Below are positions 45,366 to 53,967 of a stretch of DNA of 64,000 nt, piece after piece. The DNA is taken from the NCBI RefSeq assembly GCF_004297265.1, contig NZ_SCUT01000039.1, positions 1 to 64,000 on the forward strand, given 5' to 3'. The translations under genes were made by a program, and so were the position numbers. Below the pieces are notes generated by a model. It was given only the letters and a program-made list of their open reading frames with translations. It was not told the origin of the DNA and ran no database searches. The stretch is from Reyranella sp. (GTDB lineage: Bacteria > Pseudomonadota > Alphaproteobacteria > Reyranellales > Reyranellaceae). The first letter of the stretch is position 1; every line of letters begins with the position of its first letter.

Positions 45366-47813
45366 TCAGAAGTCGGCCGTCAGGGAGACGTAAATGGTCC
45401 TCGGGGTGCCGCGATAGACGATGCCGCCGGTATAGCCCGACTGCCACGAACTCTCGTTGAAGAGGTTCTCGACATTGGCCCGCAAGGCGATCGGCTTGTG
45501 GTCGACTTCGAAGCGATAGCGTGCGCCGACACCGACCAAGGTGTAGGCGGGGATGGCCTGGGTATTGGCTTCGTTGATGTACTGGCCGCTGAAGAAGTTG
45601 ACCCTGCCGGTAAGTGTCAGAGCCTTCATGAAGGGTGTGTCCCATTCCGCGCCCAGCTTGAGCGTGACGTCAGGTGATGCGGGCGCTTTCATTCCGTTGA
45701 AGGTTCCGCCCGCCGTCTGCGTCAATCGGGCATTCAGCAGCATCAGGCCTCCCAGGAGACGGACCCCCTCGATCGGTTCTCCGAAGACGTTCAGTTCGAT
45801 GCCCTGGTTGACCTGCTGGCCGTCCACCGAGAAGACGCTCGTCGCCGGATTGGTGATCCCGGCCGGCTGAGTGATCTCGAACAGGCCCAGGGTGGCAGTC
45901 CATTTTCCAAAATCGACCTTGGCGCCGACCTCCAGCTGCCACGACTGCGTCGGCGCGAAGATCTGCCCCGCATTGACGGCCGTGGTGGGTGCCGTCGGGC
46001 CCTGCTGCAGCGCCTGGATGTAGTTTCCATAGAGCGAGACATTCTGCCAGGGCTTGACGATCGCGCCGACGGCGGGCGAGAGCGCGCTCGCAAAGTAGCT
46101 GCTCGAGAGGGCGCCGGTCGTCGTGAAGTTATCGTTCTGGATCGACTGGTTGCGCGCGCCGAGCATGACCTGCACGCGCTCGTCGAAGGCCGACAGCGTG
46201 TCCGTCAGGGCGAACGAGCCGAGCGAGGTCGCCGAGGCTTTCGGCGGGTTGTAGTTGAAAGCACCGCTGGCCGGCGCACTGGTCATGACGGGATTGTAGA
46301 GGTTGGTCGACTGGGAGAAGGCGAAGGGCAGGAACGTGCTGCCGACGACTTCCCAGTAGCCCGTGGCCACCATGGCCATCGAATGGCTGATCGGCCCGGT
46401 CTTCATCTTGCCACGGACGCCCACCTCGCCGGTCTGCTTCCAGAAAGTGCGGGAATATTGCTGCCCGGAAGCGAGGAATCTGCCCTGCGCGGTCATGTTC
46501 CGGCCAATAGTGCGCAGCCAGTTTTCGCGGAAGTAGGACTGGCCATAGGCGGCGAACGCGATCCAGTCGTTGGCGAGATCGACCTCGCCCCGCGCCATCC
46601 CGTAGACGAATTCGGTGTCGATGGTCTCCCAAGGCTGCTGTACGGCGGACATGGCATTTGGTGCGGCAGGCACCTGCTGGTTGGCCGACATGATGAAGAG
46701 CTGGTTGCCCGCCATCGTATCCTGCTTCGTGTAGCCGAAGTACGTGGCAAGTCGCACGTTGGACCCGGCATAGTCGAGCGCGAGAGCCGCGTTGCCGACC
46801 CGCTCCTTGTTGTTCTGGAGCGGCGTATAGCCGTCTCGATACAGCCCGTTGAAGCGAATGCCGAACGCGCCATCCTTGCCGAACCGCCGGCCGACATCGG
46901 CCACCGCACCGACCTGACCGCTGGTGTTGTAACTCGCGCCGGCGGAAGTGAGCGGTTGGGCACCGGCCTTCTTCGGCGACAGGTTGATCGTGCCGCCGAC
47001 GGCACCGACATAACCGTTCAGGAAGGCACTCGGGCCGCGAAAGACCTCCACGCGCTCGAACGCCTCGACGGGTACGCGGTCTTCCTGCACGAGGCCGTAG
47101 AGGCCGTCGAACGAAACGCCCCCGGCCCCAAGCAGGAACCCGCGAATGCGGAACTGGTCGAACATCGACAGGCCGTACTTGGTGGCCGCTGCGTCGTTGG
47201 CGACCACGTCGGCGATCGTCCGGGCCTGCTGGTTCTGAACGAGCGTCGACGTGTAGCTGGTGCTGGTGAACGGCGTGTCCATGGTGTCGCGATTGCCCAG
47301 GAAGCCCTCGCGTCCCCCGGTCGCGACCTGACCGCCGGCGTAAGGCGGCGGCAGGTTGTCGATCGTCGACTGTTGGTTCAGCCCCTGCACCTGGACCGCA
47401 TCGAGCTGCATGGCGCCGGAGCCGGCATCCGGTGCTTTGGTGATCGTCACCGTGTTCGCGCCGGTGAAGGCAAATGACACGCCGGTGCCGGCCAGCAGCT
47501 GCTGCAACGCCTCGCGCGGCGCGAGCATGCCGCTGACGCCGGGCGAACGGATCGTCGAGATATCGCCTGTCCTGTAGGCGAAGGAAATGCCGGTCTGATC
47601 CGCGAACCGGTCGAGCGCCGAAGCGAGAGGCTGGGCGGGAATGGCGAAACTGCGCGGCTGGCTCGACTGCGCGAGCTGCTCGCCCGCCACAGGAGGTACC
47701 ACGTGGTTGTCCGCCCGTGCGGGTGCCTGCAGAAGAAGCACGGCGGCCGCCGCCACCGCGCCAGCCACGCCCCGGTGCATCTTCTTCGCAGACCCGATTT
47801 CGCTCTCACGCAT
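45366..47813 (-). CDS. TonB-dependent siderophore receptor with signalling (STN) domain, FecA type
   Basis: An 815-residue outer-membrane receptor. A signal peptide (HRGVAGAVAAAAVLLLQAPARA) precedes an N-terminal STN signalling domain (about 55-120: SFAIPAQPLASALDRFADQTGISF, APREALQQLLAGTGVSF). The plug follows with RVEVFRGPSAFLNG and GGTINLSPKK, then a 22-strand barrel ending in the aromatic residue F (YVSLTADF). The STN domain and upstream FecI/FecR indicate surface signalling: ligand binding outside activates transcription of its own operon. The ATG at 47813 has GAGGG upstream; a TTG at 47858 would add 15 residues. The ligand is probably a ferric siderophore, not identifiable here. Confidence 0.93.
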   Translation of the reverse strand: MRESEIGSAKKMHRGVAGAVAAAAVLLLQAPARADNHVVPPVAGEQLAQSSQPRSFAIPAQPLASALDRFADQTGISFAYRTGDISTIRSPGVSGMLAPREALQQLLAGTGVSFAFTGANTVTITKAPDAGSGAMQLDAVQVQGLNQQSTIDNLPPPYAGGQVATGGREGFLGNRDTMDTPFTSTSYTSTLVQNQQARTIADVVANDAAATKYGLSMFDQFRIRGFLLGAGGVSFDGLYGLVQEDRVPVEAFERVEVFRGPSAFLNGYVGAVGGTINLSPKKAGAQPLTSAGASYNTSGQVGAVADVGRRFGKDGAFGIRFNGLYRDGYTPLQNNKERVGNAALALDYAGSNVRLATYFGYTKQDTMAGNQLFIMSANQQVPAAPNAMSAVQQPWETIDTEFVYGMARGEVDLANDWIAFAAYGQSYFRENWLRTIGRNMTAQGRFLASGQQYSRTFWKQTGEVGVRGKMKTGPISHSMAMVATGYWEVVGSTFLPFAFSQSTNLYNPVMTSAPASGAFNYNPPKASATSLGSFALTDTLSAFDERVQVMLGARNQSIQNDNFTTTGALSSSYFASALSPAVGAIVKPWQNVSLYGNYIQALQQGPTAPTTAVNAGQIFAPTQSWQLEVGAKVDFGKWTATLGLFEITQPAGITNPATSVFSVDGQQVNQGIELNVFGEPIEGVRLLGGLMLLNARLTQTAGGTFNGMKAPASPDVTLKLGAEWDTPFMKALTLTGRVNFFSGQYINEANTQAIPAYTLVGVGARYRFEVDHKPIALRANVENLFNESSWQSGYTGGIVYRGTPRTIYVSLTADF

Positions 47814-47947
47814 TATTCGTGCCCTCAACGCTTCACGCCGGGGCCTCGACGCGAACAAATCGAATGCGCGCGCTCCCCATCTCTAGATCGAGCGAGGCCG
47901 GCGCAACCGGTGCGGGTTTGGTATTTTTTTTGACGCCTGCGCCAGCG

Positions 47948-48973
47948 TCAGCGCACGATCGTCAAGTAGTTGGTGACGCGCGTGACCGAGAGGCCATGAG
48001 TGGCGGCGATCGCATCGATGCCGCCGTCGAGGTCGGCCAGTGCAACCCGCGCCGTCACCGCGCTGTCGCTGGATCTGGCTCCCATCAGGACGATCCTGCC
48101 CCTGTGGTAGCGACCGATTTCCGCCAGGGCCTCCGCCAGCGGACGACCGCGGATGACGATGGAGCCATGACGCCAGGCCGTCGCCGCACCAGCATCGAGC
48201 GTACGGACGGGGCCCGGAGCCTCACCGCGGCGGTAGCTCACCTGCTGTCCCGCCTCGACCATCGCGTCGCGTTCCGATGGCATCGAAGCGGAGGCCCCGT
48301 CGGGAGACTTAACCCGCACGATGCCTTCGGTAACCGTCACCGTTGCCCCACCGTCCACCTCCCTGACCGCGAACGCGGTGCCAATGGCGGTTGTCCGGCC
48401 ATCCGCCGCCACGACGTCGAAGGGGCGTGCTGCATCCTTCTGGACTTCGAACAAGGCCTCGCCCTGCAGCAGCTTCACGCGGCGGCGCTCTCCGGTGTAG
48501 GCGATGTCGATGGCCGTATCGGTGTTGAGCCAGGCGATCGATCCGTCGGGCAGAGACACCATCCGCTGTTCGCCGGTCGCCGTGCTGTGGTCGGCCAGCA
48601 ATCTCGCAGGCAGGCGCGAGGTCTCGGGACCGAAGACGAAGAGCAAAAGGCAGGCCGCCGCCAGCCCGGAGACGATCGAACCGGTCTGCCGCCAGGGCCG
48701 CCGAGGCCGGGGCTGAGGCGACGTCTCGAGCCGTCGCTCGCGGCCCCTCGGCGCGAAAGCGGGTTCGAGCGGGCCGATATCGGACCAAAGGCTGCCGAGT
48801 TCTTCGTAGGCAGCACGATGACGCGGATCGGCATCGCGCCACGCCTTGAAGCGGGCATCCTCTTCCGACGACAGATTCCCGGCCCCATGACGCAGAAACC
48901 AGTCCTGCGCCGCGGCGTCGATTTCGTCGGCGTTTCTGTGTCGGTTGCCTTGCTCGGTCACTTCTGGCTGCAC
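47948..48973 (-). CDS. FecR-family transmembrane anti-sigma/regulator
   Basis: A 341-residue FecR protein. The N-terminal cytoplasmic FecR/DUF4880 part has AAAQDWFLRHGAGNLSSEED..FKAWRDADPRHRAAYEEL (about 20-60). One membrane helix (about 99-115, SIVSGLAAACLLLFVFG) leads to the periplasmic FecR domain (about 135-240, GEQRMVSLPDGSIAWLNTDT, LLQGEALFEVQ). The C-terminal STN-like segment would contact the STN domain of the receptor. It senses the receptor state and activates or restrains the sigma factor. The start is GTG at 48973, 42 bp after the sigma factor stop. Confidence 0.93.
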   Translation of the reverse strand: MQPEVTEQGNRHRNADEIDAAAQDWFLRHGAGNLSSEEDARFKAWRDADPRHRAAYEELGSLWSDIGPLEPAFAPRGRERRLETSPQPRPRRPWRQTGSIVSGLAAACLLLFVFGPETSRLPARLLADHSTATGEQRMVSLPDGSIAWLNTDTAIDIAYTGERRRVKLLQGEALFEVQKDAARPFDVVAADGRTTAIGTAFAVREVDGGATVTVTEGIVRVKSPDGASASMPSERDAMVEAGQQVSYRRGEAPGPVRTLDAGAATAWRHGSIVIRGRPLAEALAEIGRYHRGRIVLMGARSSDSAVTARVALADLDGGIDAIAATHGLSVTRVTNYLTIVR

Positions 48974-49015
48974 GCTCTTTCGCCTGGTCCCCCATCCTAT
49001 AGACGAGTGAGCCCG

Positions 49016-49558
49016 CTACTTCCTGTGCGTCCCGCTGCCGGAGTTCGGTTCGGCGGCGCGGAAGCGACGGCGCGCCCGCATTAGCGTGTCCATGGCGAGC
49101 TTCAGATCCCGGTAAACCGTCGTAGCCCCGAGCCCGAGAATGGCCGCGATCTCGGCCTGGGACCTGGCCTCATACCGATGCAGATGGAAGACTTGGCGGC
49201 AGCGCTCGGGAAGATCGGCAATCGCGGCCTCGAGATGTCGCAGCTCGTCTCGCGCCAGAGCGTGGCGCTCGGGCGTGAGTTCGTCTCTCTGTTGCCAGAC
49301 CGTGCCGCCGGATTCGGCCAGGATGACGCCCCGTCGGCCCTCGACGCGCAGATGGTCGGTCGCGAGGTTGGAGGCCACGCCGAATACATAGGCCTTGCGG
49401 TCACGAATCTCCGAATGATCGGTGACGCCCATCAGCTTCAAGTAGAGATCGTGGGCAATGTCGGAGGCAAGCTGCACCGAGCCGAGCCTTTTCGCGAGAA
49501 AGCGCTGCAACTCCCACTCATGCTCGCGATATGCCTGCAACAGCGCCGATTTCTGCAT
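49016..49558 (-). CDS. FecI-like ECF sigma factor
   Basis: A 180-residue extracytoplasmic-function sigma factor: region 2 (about 5-75, with HEWELQRFLAKRLGS, DIAHDLYLKLMG and VFGVASNLATDHLR) and region 4 (about 115-165, LPERCRQVFHLHRYEARSQAEIAAILGL...TTVYRDLKLAM). It lies first in fecI-fecR-fecA-PepSY, the standard surface-signalling iron operon. Start ATG 49558. Its own transcription is probably iron-controlled; AT-rich sequence with a direct repeat lies upstream, but no Fur box is certain. Confidence 0.94.
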   Translation of the reverse strand: MQKSALLQAYREHEWELQRFLAKRLGSVQLASDIAHDLYLKLMGVTDHSEIRDRKAYVFGVASNLATDHLRVEGRRGVILAESGGTVWQQRDELTPERHALARDELRHLEAAIADLPERCRQVFHLHRYEARSQAEIAAILGLGATTVYRDLKLAMDTLMRARRRFRAAEPNSGSGTHRK

Positions 49559-49599
49559 CTGCCTACGCCCCTGCCCCCGGCGTCGGGGCGCAAGCTACA

Positions 49600-49625
49600 T
49601 CAATTGCGAATTACTATCAATTGCT
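49600..49625. promoter_or_regulatory. AT-rich upstream region of the fecI operon with a 9-bp direct repeat
   Basis: ATCAATTGC occurs at 49600-49608 and 49617-49625, 17 bp apart, in an AT-rich stretch about 42-67 bp upstream of the fecI start. This is where an iron-responsive promoter/operator should be. The repeats are not a canonical Fur palindrome. The 255-bp gap to the next gene holds no other structure that I can support. Confidence 0.3.
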
Positions 49626-49813
49626 GCACACAGATGATGTTGGCACCTCACCACGGCACCGGATCGCCGCGGTGATCGAAGAAGCCGCCGTTGCTGCCGA
49701 GCGGCAGACGGTCGATCACCTCGAGCAGCCGGAAAGGGTGAGACCACTCCAGAGGCTCGATCGTGGCCGTCTCCTCCCTCGCTCGGCGCAAGACCAAGAC
49801 TGTGTGCGAACGC

Positions 49814-52800
49814 TCAGCCGTTTGGCTGGGTGAGCAGGTTCTGGACGTCGGCCCCGGCCATCGTATCCGTGACGCGGGTCCCGCCTGAGTGGTACGTGTA
49901 AGTCAGGTCGCTGGCGTCTGACAGGTGGATCCCGAACAGCGTGACCACCGCATTGAGACCGCCGCTGGTCAGCGTCAGCTGATTCGTCGACGAATTCCAG
50001 TTCTTGGTCACGGAGGCATCGTAGGCGATGCTGAAGAAGTCGATAATTCCAGTCGACACCGCGAAGCCGGAAACGACAACGTCGCCGGCGGAGGAGTTGC
50101 CCACTTCGACAATGCTGCTCGTGGCATTGATATTGACGTTACCCTGACCGCCACTATCAAATCTCACAAGGCCACCGTCCAGTTGGACGCCGCTTGCCAC
50201 GGCGCTCGTATGGATGAACATCTCGCCGCCCGCGCTGATGGTGGCATCGTTCACGATCGTGCCCGCATCCCAGGCCCAGAGCGCGCCGCCAGATGAGACC
50301 TGGGTGCCGGTGGCGCTGGCACCAGAGTAAACGTATTGAAGTGCGTCAGACGCCTGGATCGACGTCGAGGTCGCCGTCGTCCCCGTGCCCCAGACATTTT
50401 GCTGGCCACCGGCATGCACTTGAACAAGATTGGTACTTGCCCCTGAATACACATGCTGAGCGCCACCATTCAGCGTCGTCAAGAAAGCGGAAGCGCCGGC
50501 TCCCCAGACCTTCTCCTCGGAGCCAGCATTCATCGTATTGTGGAACGAATAGCCCCCTGCATCGACTTGCAATTCGGTCCCGACCAATAGCGTCAAATAG
50601 CCTGCGCTGCCGCCAGAGTAGATTGTTGCGATGCCGCTGCCGGGTTGAAACGTCCCACCGCCGACCACCCCGCCTGAGTGAACGAGGATATTGCCGCCAG
50701 ATACGGTCGGCCCACCGGTGCCAGGGCTGTCGAGGGTCAAACCAGAACCCACGGAGCCGCCGGACGACACATGGACGGTGCCACCGGCGTATATTGTGGT
50801 ATTCAACGCGTATCCGCCGCTTTCCACGACTTGGTTGCCGCCGCTCAGCACGGTCGTGCTCAAAGCCCAGCCGGCGCTCTTTATGTGCTGATAGGCGCCC
50901 GCGTTGAGCGTCATGCCGAGCGCCGTAGCGCTGGTGGCGTAACCACCGCCGCCCACGACCTGTGTGCCGCCGCCGTTGACCGAGCCGCCGGAGATGGTGC
51001 CGTAGACGTAGTCGTGTCCACCATTGGCAATCGTCGTATCGCTAGCCGTCGTGCCAGACCATACCTGATGTTCTCCGATGACGATCGATCCGATGTCGCC
51101 GGTTCCTCCGGCCAGGTACATGACGCCACCCGCGCTGATCATCGTGGCGCTCGCCGTACCGCCCGAGTTGACGGCCACATGACCACCGTTTGAGATGATG
51201 AGGCCGGTGCTCGTTTGAGGCGCATTGACGTAGAGTGTGGTGTTGCTGACGACCGCACCCTGCTGGACGGTAAAGCTCTGCACGACGCTGGCGCTGTTCA
51301 GCGGGTTGGCGAATCCACTGTCGGTCGGCAGGAACTCCTGCATCTGTACAGTGTAGGTGCCGTTGGCGAACTGGATCGGCGCATCCGTCGCCCAGACGCC
51401 GTCGCTGTCAGCCGTCGCCGTCGTATAGTAGATCGTACTCTCGCCCGTGCCGCTGCTCGACAGCCCCTCGGTCGGCAACGAGCCTGTGGTCGCGGTAAAG
51501 ACCAGTCGGGCGATGTTGTCGCCGTTGGTCTTGTTCGTATAGGCGCTGACGAAACTGCTGCTTAGGGCAGCCCGTTGCTGCACGGCGGCGCTGTCGGCAC
51601 CGTTCCAGCCGAAGACGAGCCCGCCATTATAGACCGTCACGGGATTTGTAACGGGAATGGTGCGCGTGGTGTTGCTGCTCACGACCGTTTGGGACGTCTG
51701 AACGTTCCAGACCTGATATGCTTCCAGAAAGGGGGCTCCAGTCCCCTCGGTGTAGCCGGGACGCATTCCGACGAGAGGAGCGAAAGGCTGCAAATAGACA
51801 TCCGGCGCAGCTGCAGACAGGGGGACAACCGTCATCAGGGACGGATCGAGGCTGTTGTTTCCACCGTTCTGGAAGTTGACCTGTACCAGTGCGCCGTTGC
51901 CGGAAATGTACTGCTGGCCGCTGACGTCAGTGCCTGCCGAGAACACACCGCTGACGGTGGCAAGACCGTCGATCGCCAAGGCGCCGGCCTGTCCGGTATA
52001 GGCTGGATTGAGGATCAGACCGCCGGAGTTGACCGTTTCATAGAGGTTGAAGACCTTGTGCGCGGCGGTGCCGGACGAACCGACCTCGAGCTGGTACCAC
52101 GACACGCCGGCCGAACCCACTGGCAAGCCAGTGATCTGGATGATGCCGGGGTTGTTGTCGCCCGTCCACGCAGCAGAGAAACTACTGCCGCTGCCTGTGA
52201 TCGTATAGTTGGCTCCGTAGTGCTCGGCGCTGGCGAAGGAGCCTCCGCTGTGCACCAGTGGCACACGCACGTCTTCCTGGACGATGTTGGACACTACGCT
52301 CTTGAGCACGATCGTAACGGGCGTACCGGGATCGAGAGACATCGCGCCGATGCCAAAATCGAACTGGTGCATGGGCCCGCCAGTGACGATCTGGTTAGGG
52401 GCCTGATAGGTGCCGGCACTTATGAAATTGTTGATGGTTTGCGAGGTGTAGCCTGCCGGCTGTTCGTTGTCGGCGAACAGCGTGACGGTGATATCGTTGG
52501 AGTCTATGGCGTGCCCGGAACCATCGGACACATTGATGAGAGGGCCGACGTCGAAGGCTCGCGTCAGGAAGTCCGAATACCCGTTGCCGTAGGAATTGGT
52601 GTGCTCGAAGAAGACCTTGGCATAGGGATCGTGGAAGCTGCCGCTGGCCGATGTCACCGCCCCGTCCCCGGAAGAGATCGCTCCTCCGAAGGCGTAGGTT
52701 GGATCCTGGTTCCATTCCTTGTTCAGGATGATGGACCCTGAGACGTGTGAGTTCTGCGACGTGGCGGTGGCATTCCAGTATCCGGCCGTGAAGCCTGCAA

Positions 52801-53803
52801 TGAAGTCGCGCAGCACCGCGCCCCACTGGTTGTTGGCTCCGGTGTTCATGCTCAGCGTCGTCGTACTGCCGGTACCGTTGCCGGCGGAGAGGCCGCTGAC
52901 AGTCGCATTGCCCAGCGTCATGTAGATGCTGTTGGCCAGGTCGTCCGGGCTGATCGTGATGGTGCCCCGGATCTGGCTGGTATCGTCGGGAGTCAGCTTG
53001 AAATTGACGCCGTCGAAGGTGACATCGTAGGCGTAGAAACCGGCGTTGTGCCAGACGCTACTGGCGTCTTTTGCACCATTGAAATAGCCGGCGATCTGGA
53101 TCTGGCCAGGGTCGCCTGACGTCGTGGCCGACGAAGTGGTCCCGCTGTGGAGCGAGGAAACGTAGCTGTCCCATTGCCCGGTTGAATAGGTGGTGCCGGC
53201 GACATTGTTGGCGATCGCCGTGGCCGGCGAGATCGCCATCCGAGGCTGCGGGGTCGCATATCCTCCGTTATTGATGGCGGAGAAATACTGGATACTGCCG
53301 GAGCCACCGGCGCTGGCGAGCGCGTACCAGATGCCACCACTATCGCTGACGGTGCCTCCGCTTATGTGGTAGCCGCGCGAGGCGCTGGTTGCCGGCGAGA
53401 CGCCCGAATAGACGACCTCGATGCCCATCGGGATGCCGAAGCCCTCGATGCTCGTGAGATTGCCCGCATCGGCGGCGGCCGGCGTAAAGCTCACCTCGAA
53501 GCTGTCGTAGCGATAGTTCAGCGCCTCGGCACTGGTCGACGGCCCCGTCGGAACGATATCGGCCTCGTTGCTGATCTTCGTATCGACGGAGTTCCCGGTG
53601 CCGGGGTCCGAATCCGTGCTCTGCAGGATGAAATAGATCTTCTGACCCGCCCCCGTGGGGCTTACGGTGACGCTGGAGCCGGTGAGCTTTGCCCATGTCG
53701 GGTTGGCACCGCCCGCATCGAAATAAACGGCCCAGCCGGTAACGCCTCCTGACGAGAGTTGCGCCTGCATGGCGCTCGTAAGAACGATCTTTACATCCGG
53801 CAT
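49814..53803 (-). CDS. Giant secreted-type repeat protein: beta-glucanase-like head plus strand-loop-strand repeats
   Basis: A 1329-residue protein. The first ~460 residues are beta-rich and look like a GH64/thaumatin-type beta-1,3-glucanase fold (YRYDSFEVSFTPA, TSIEGFGIPM, FFEHTNSYGNGYSDFLTRAF). Residues ~460-850 are beta-rich and unassigned. Residues ~851-1220 are imperfect repeats of about 16-22 residues with GG turns, resembling autotransporter-passenger strand-loop-strand repeats. The end (about 1240-1329, GIIDFFSIAYDASVTKNWN, TDTMAGADVQNLL) resembles C-terminal domains of some large secreted rhizobial proteins. There is no signal peptide and no autotransporter barrel. ATG 53803 was chosen because the preceding 23 residues look non-coding. 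Codon and base composition are less GC-rich than in neighbours, suggesting transfer. Glucanase activity is only a possibility. Confidence 0.8.
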   Translation of the reverse strand: MPDVKIVLTSAMQAQLSSGGVTGWAVYFDAGGANPTWAKLTGSSVTVSPTGAGQKIYFILQSTDSDPGTGNSVDTKISNEADIVPTGPSTSAEALNYRYDSFEVSFTPAAADAGNLTSIEGFGIPMGIEVVYSGVSPATSASRGYHISGGTVSDSGGIWYALASAGGSGSIQYFSAINNGGYATPQPRMAISPATAIANNVAGTTYSTGQWDSYVSSLHSGTTSSATTSGDPGQIQIAGYFNGAKDASSVWHNAGFYAYDVTFDGVNFKLTPDDTSQIRGTITISPDDLANSIYMTLGNATVSGLSAGNGTGSTTTLSMNTGANNQWGAVLRDFIAGFTAGYWNATATSQNSHVSGSIILNKEWNQDPTYAFGGAISSGDGAVTSASGSFHDPYAKVFFEHTNSYGNGYSDFLTRAFDVGPLINVSDGSGHAIDSNDITVTLFADNEQPAGYTSQTINNFISAGTYQAPNQIVTGGPMHQFDFGIGAMSLDPGTPVTIVLKSVVSNIVQEDVRVPLVHSGGSFASAEHYGANYTITGSGSSFSAAWTGDNNPGIIQITGLPVGSAGVSWYQLEVGSSGTAAHKVFNLYETVNSGGLILNPAYTGQAGALAIDGLATVSGVFSAGTDVSGQQYISGNGALVQVNFQNGGNNSLDPSLMTVVPLSAAAPDVYLQPFAPLVGMRPGYTEGTGAPFLEAYQVWNVQTSQTVVSSNTTRTIPVTNPVTVYNGGLVFGWNGADSAAVQQRAALSSSFVSAYTNKTNGDNIARLVFTATTGSLPTEGLSSSGTGESTIYYTTATADSDGVWATDAPIQFANGTYTVQMQEFLPTDSGFANPLNSASVVQSFTVQQGAVVSNTTLYVNAPQTSTGLIISNGGHVAVNSGGTASATMISAGGVMYLAGGTGDIGSIVIGEHQVWSGTTASDTTIANGGHDYVYGTISGGSVNGGGTQVVGGGGYATSATALGMTLNAGAYQHIKSAGWALSTTVLSGGNQVVESGGYALNTTIYAGGTVHVSSGGSVGSGLTLDSPGTGGPTVSGGNILVHSGGVVGGGTFQPGSGIATIYSGGSAGYLTLLVGTELQVDAGGYSFHNTMNAGSEEKVWGAGASAFLTTLNGGAQHVYSGASTNLVQVHAGGQQNVWGTGTTATSTSIQASDALQYVYSGASATGTQVSSGGALWAWDAGTIVNDATISAGGEMFIHTSAVASGVQLDGGLVRFDSGGQGNVNINATSSIVEVGNSSAGDVVVSGFAVSTGIIDFFSIAYDASVTKNWNSSTNQLTLTSGGLNAVVTLFGIHLSDASDLTYTYHSGGTRVTDTMAGADVQNLLTQPNG
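50150..51253 (-). repeat. Strand-loop-strand protein repeats in the giant protein
   Basis: About 18-20 degenerate repeats of the form (G)GxxxVxSGGxAxxTxIxxG, for example NQVVESGGYALNTTIYAGG, VHVSSGGSVGSGLTLDS and QHVYSGASTNLVQVHAGG. The period is about 16-22 residues. The DNA repeats are diverged, so this is an old expansion. Such repeats form beta-solenoids at cell surfaces. Confidence 0.8.
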
Positions 53804-53967
53804 GCGTGCCCCGCGCTCAGGATGGCTCGAGAGGAGCCTTCCTGCACAGTTCCCCGCGCCACAATGTATCAACAGACTCAGTGAGAAAACTAAAATCTAT
53901 TCAATGTAAGAGGCTCTCCTGGCGTCGTGGCGAAGAGTCTCGCCGCCTTCCTGTCCGCTTTTGAGAA

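Noticed and set aside
49559..49813. A 100-codon plus-strand frame in the fecI upstream region (49531-49833)
   Set aside because: It overlaps the fecI start, lacks a ribosome site and has no recognisable motif; the region looks regulatory.
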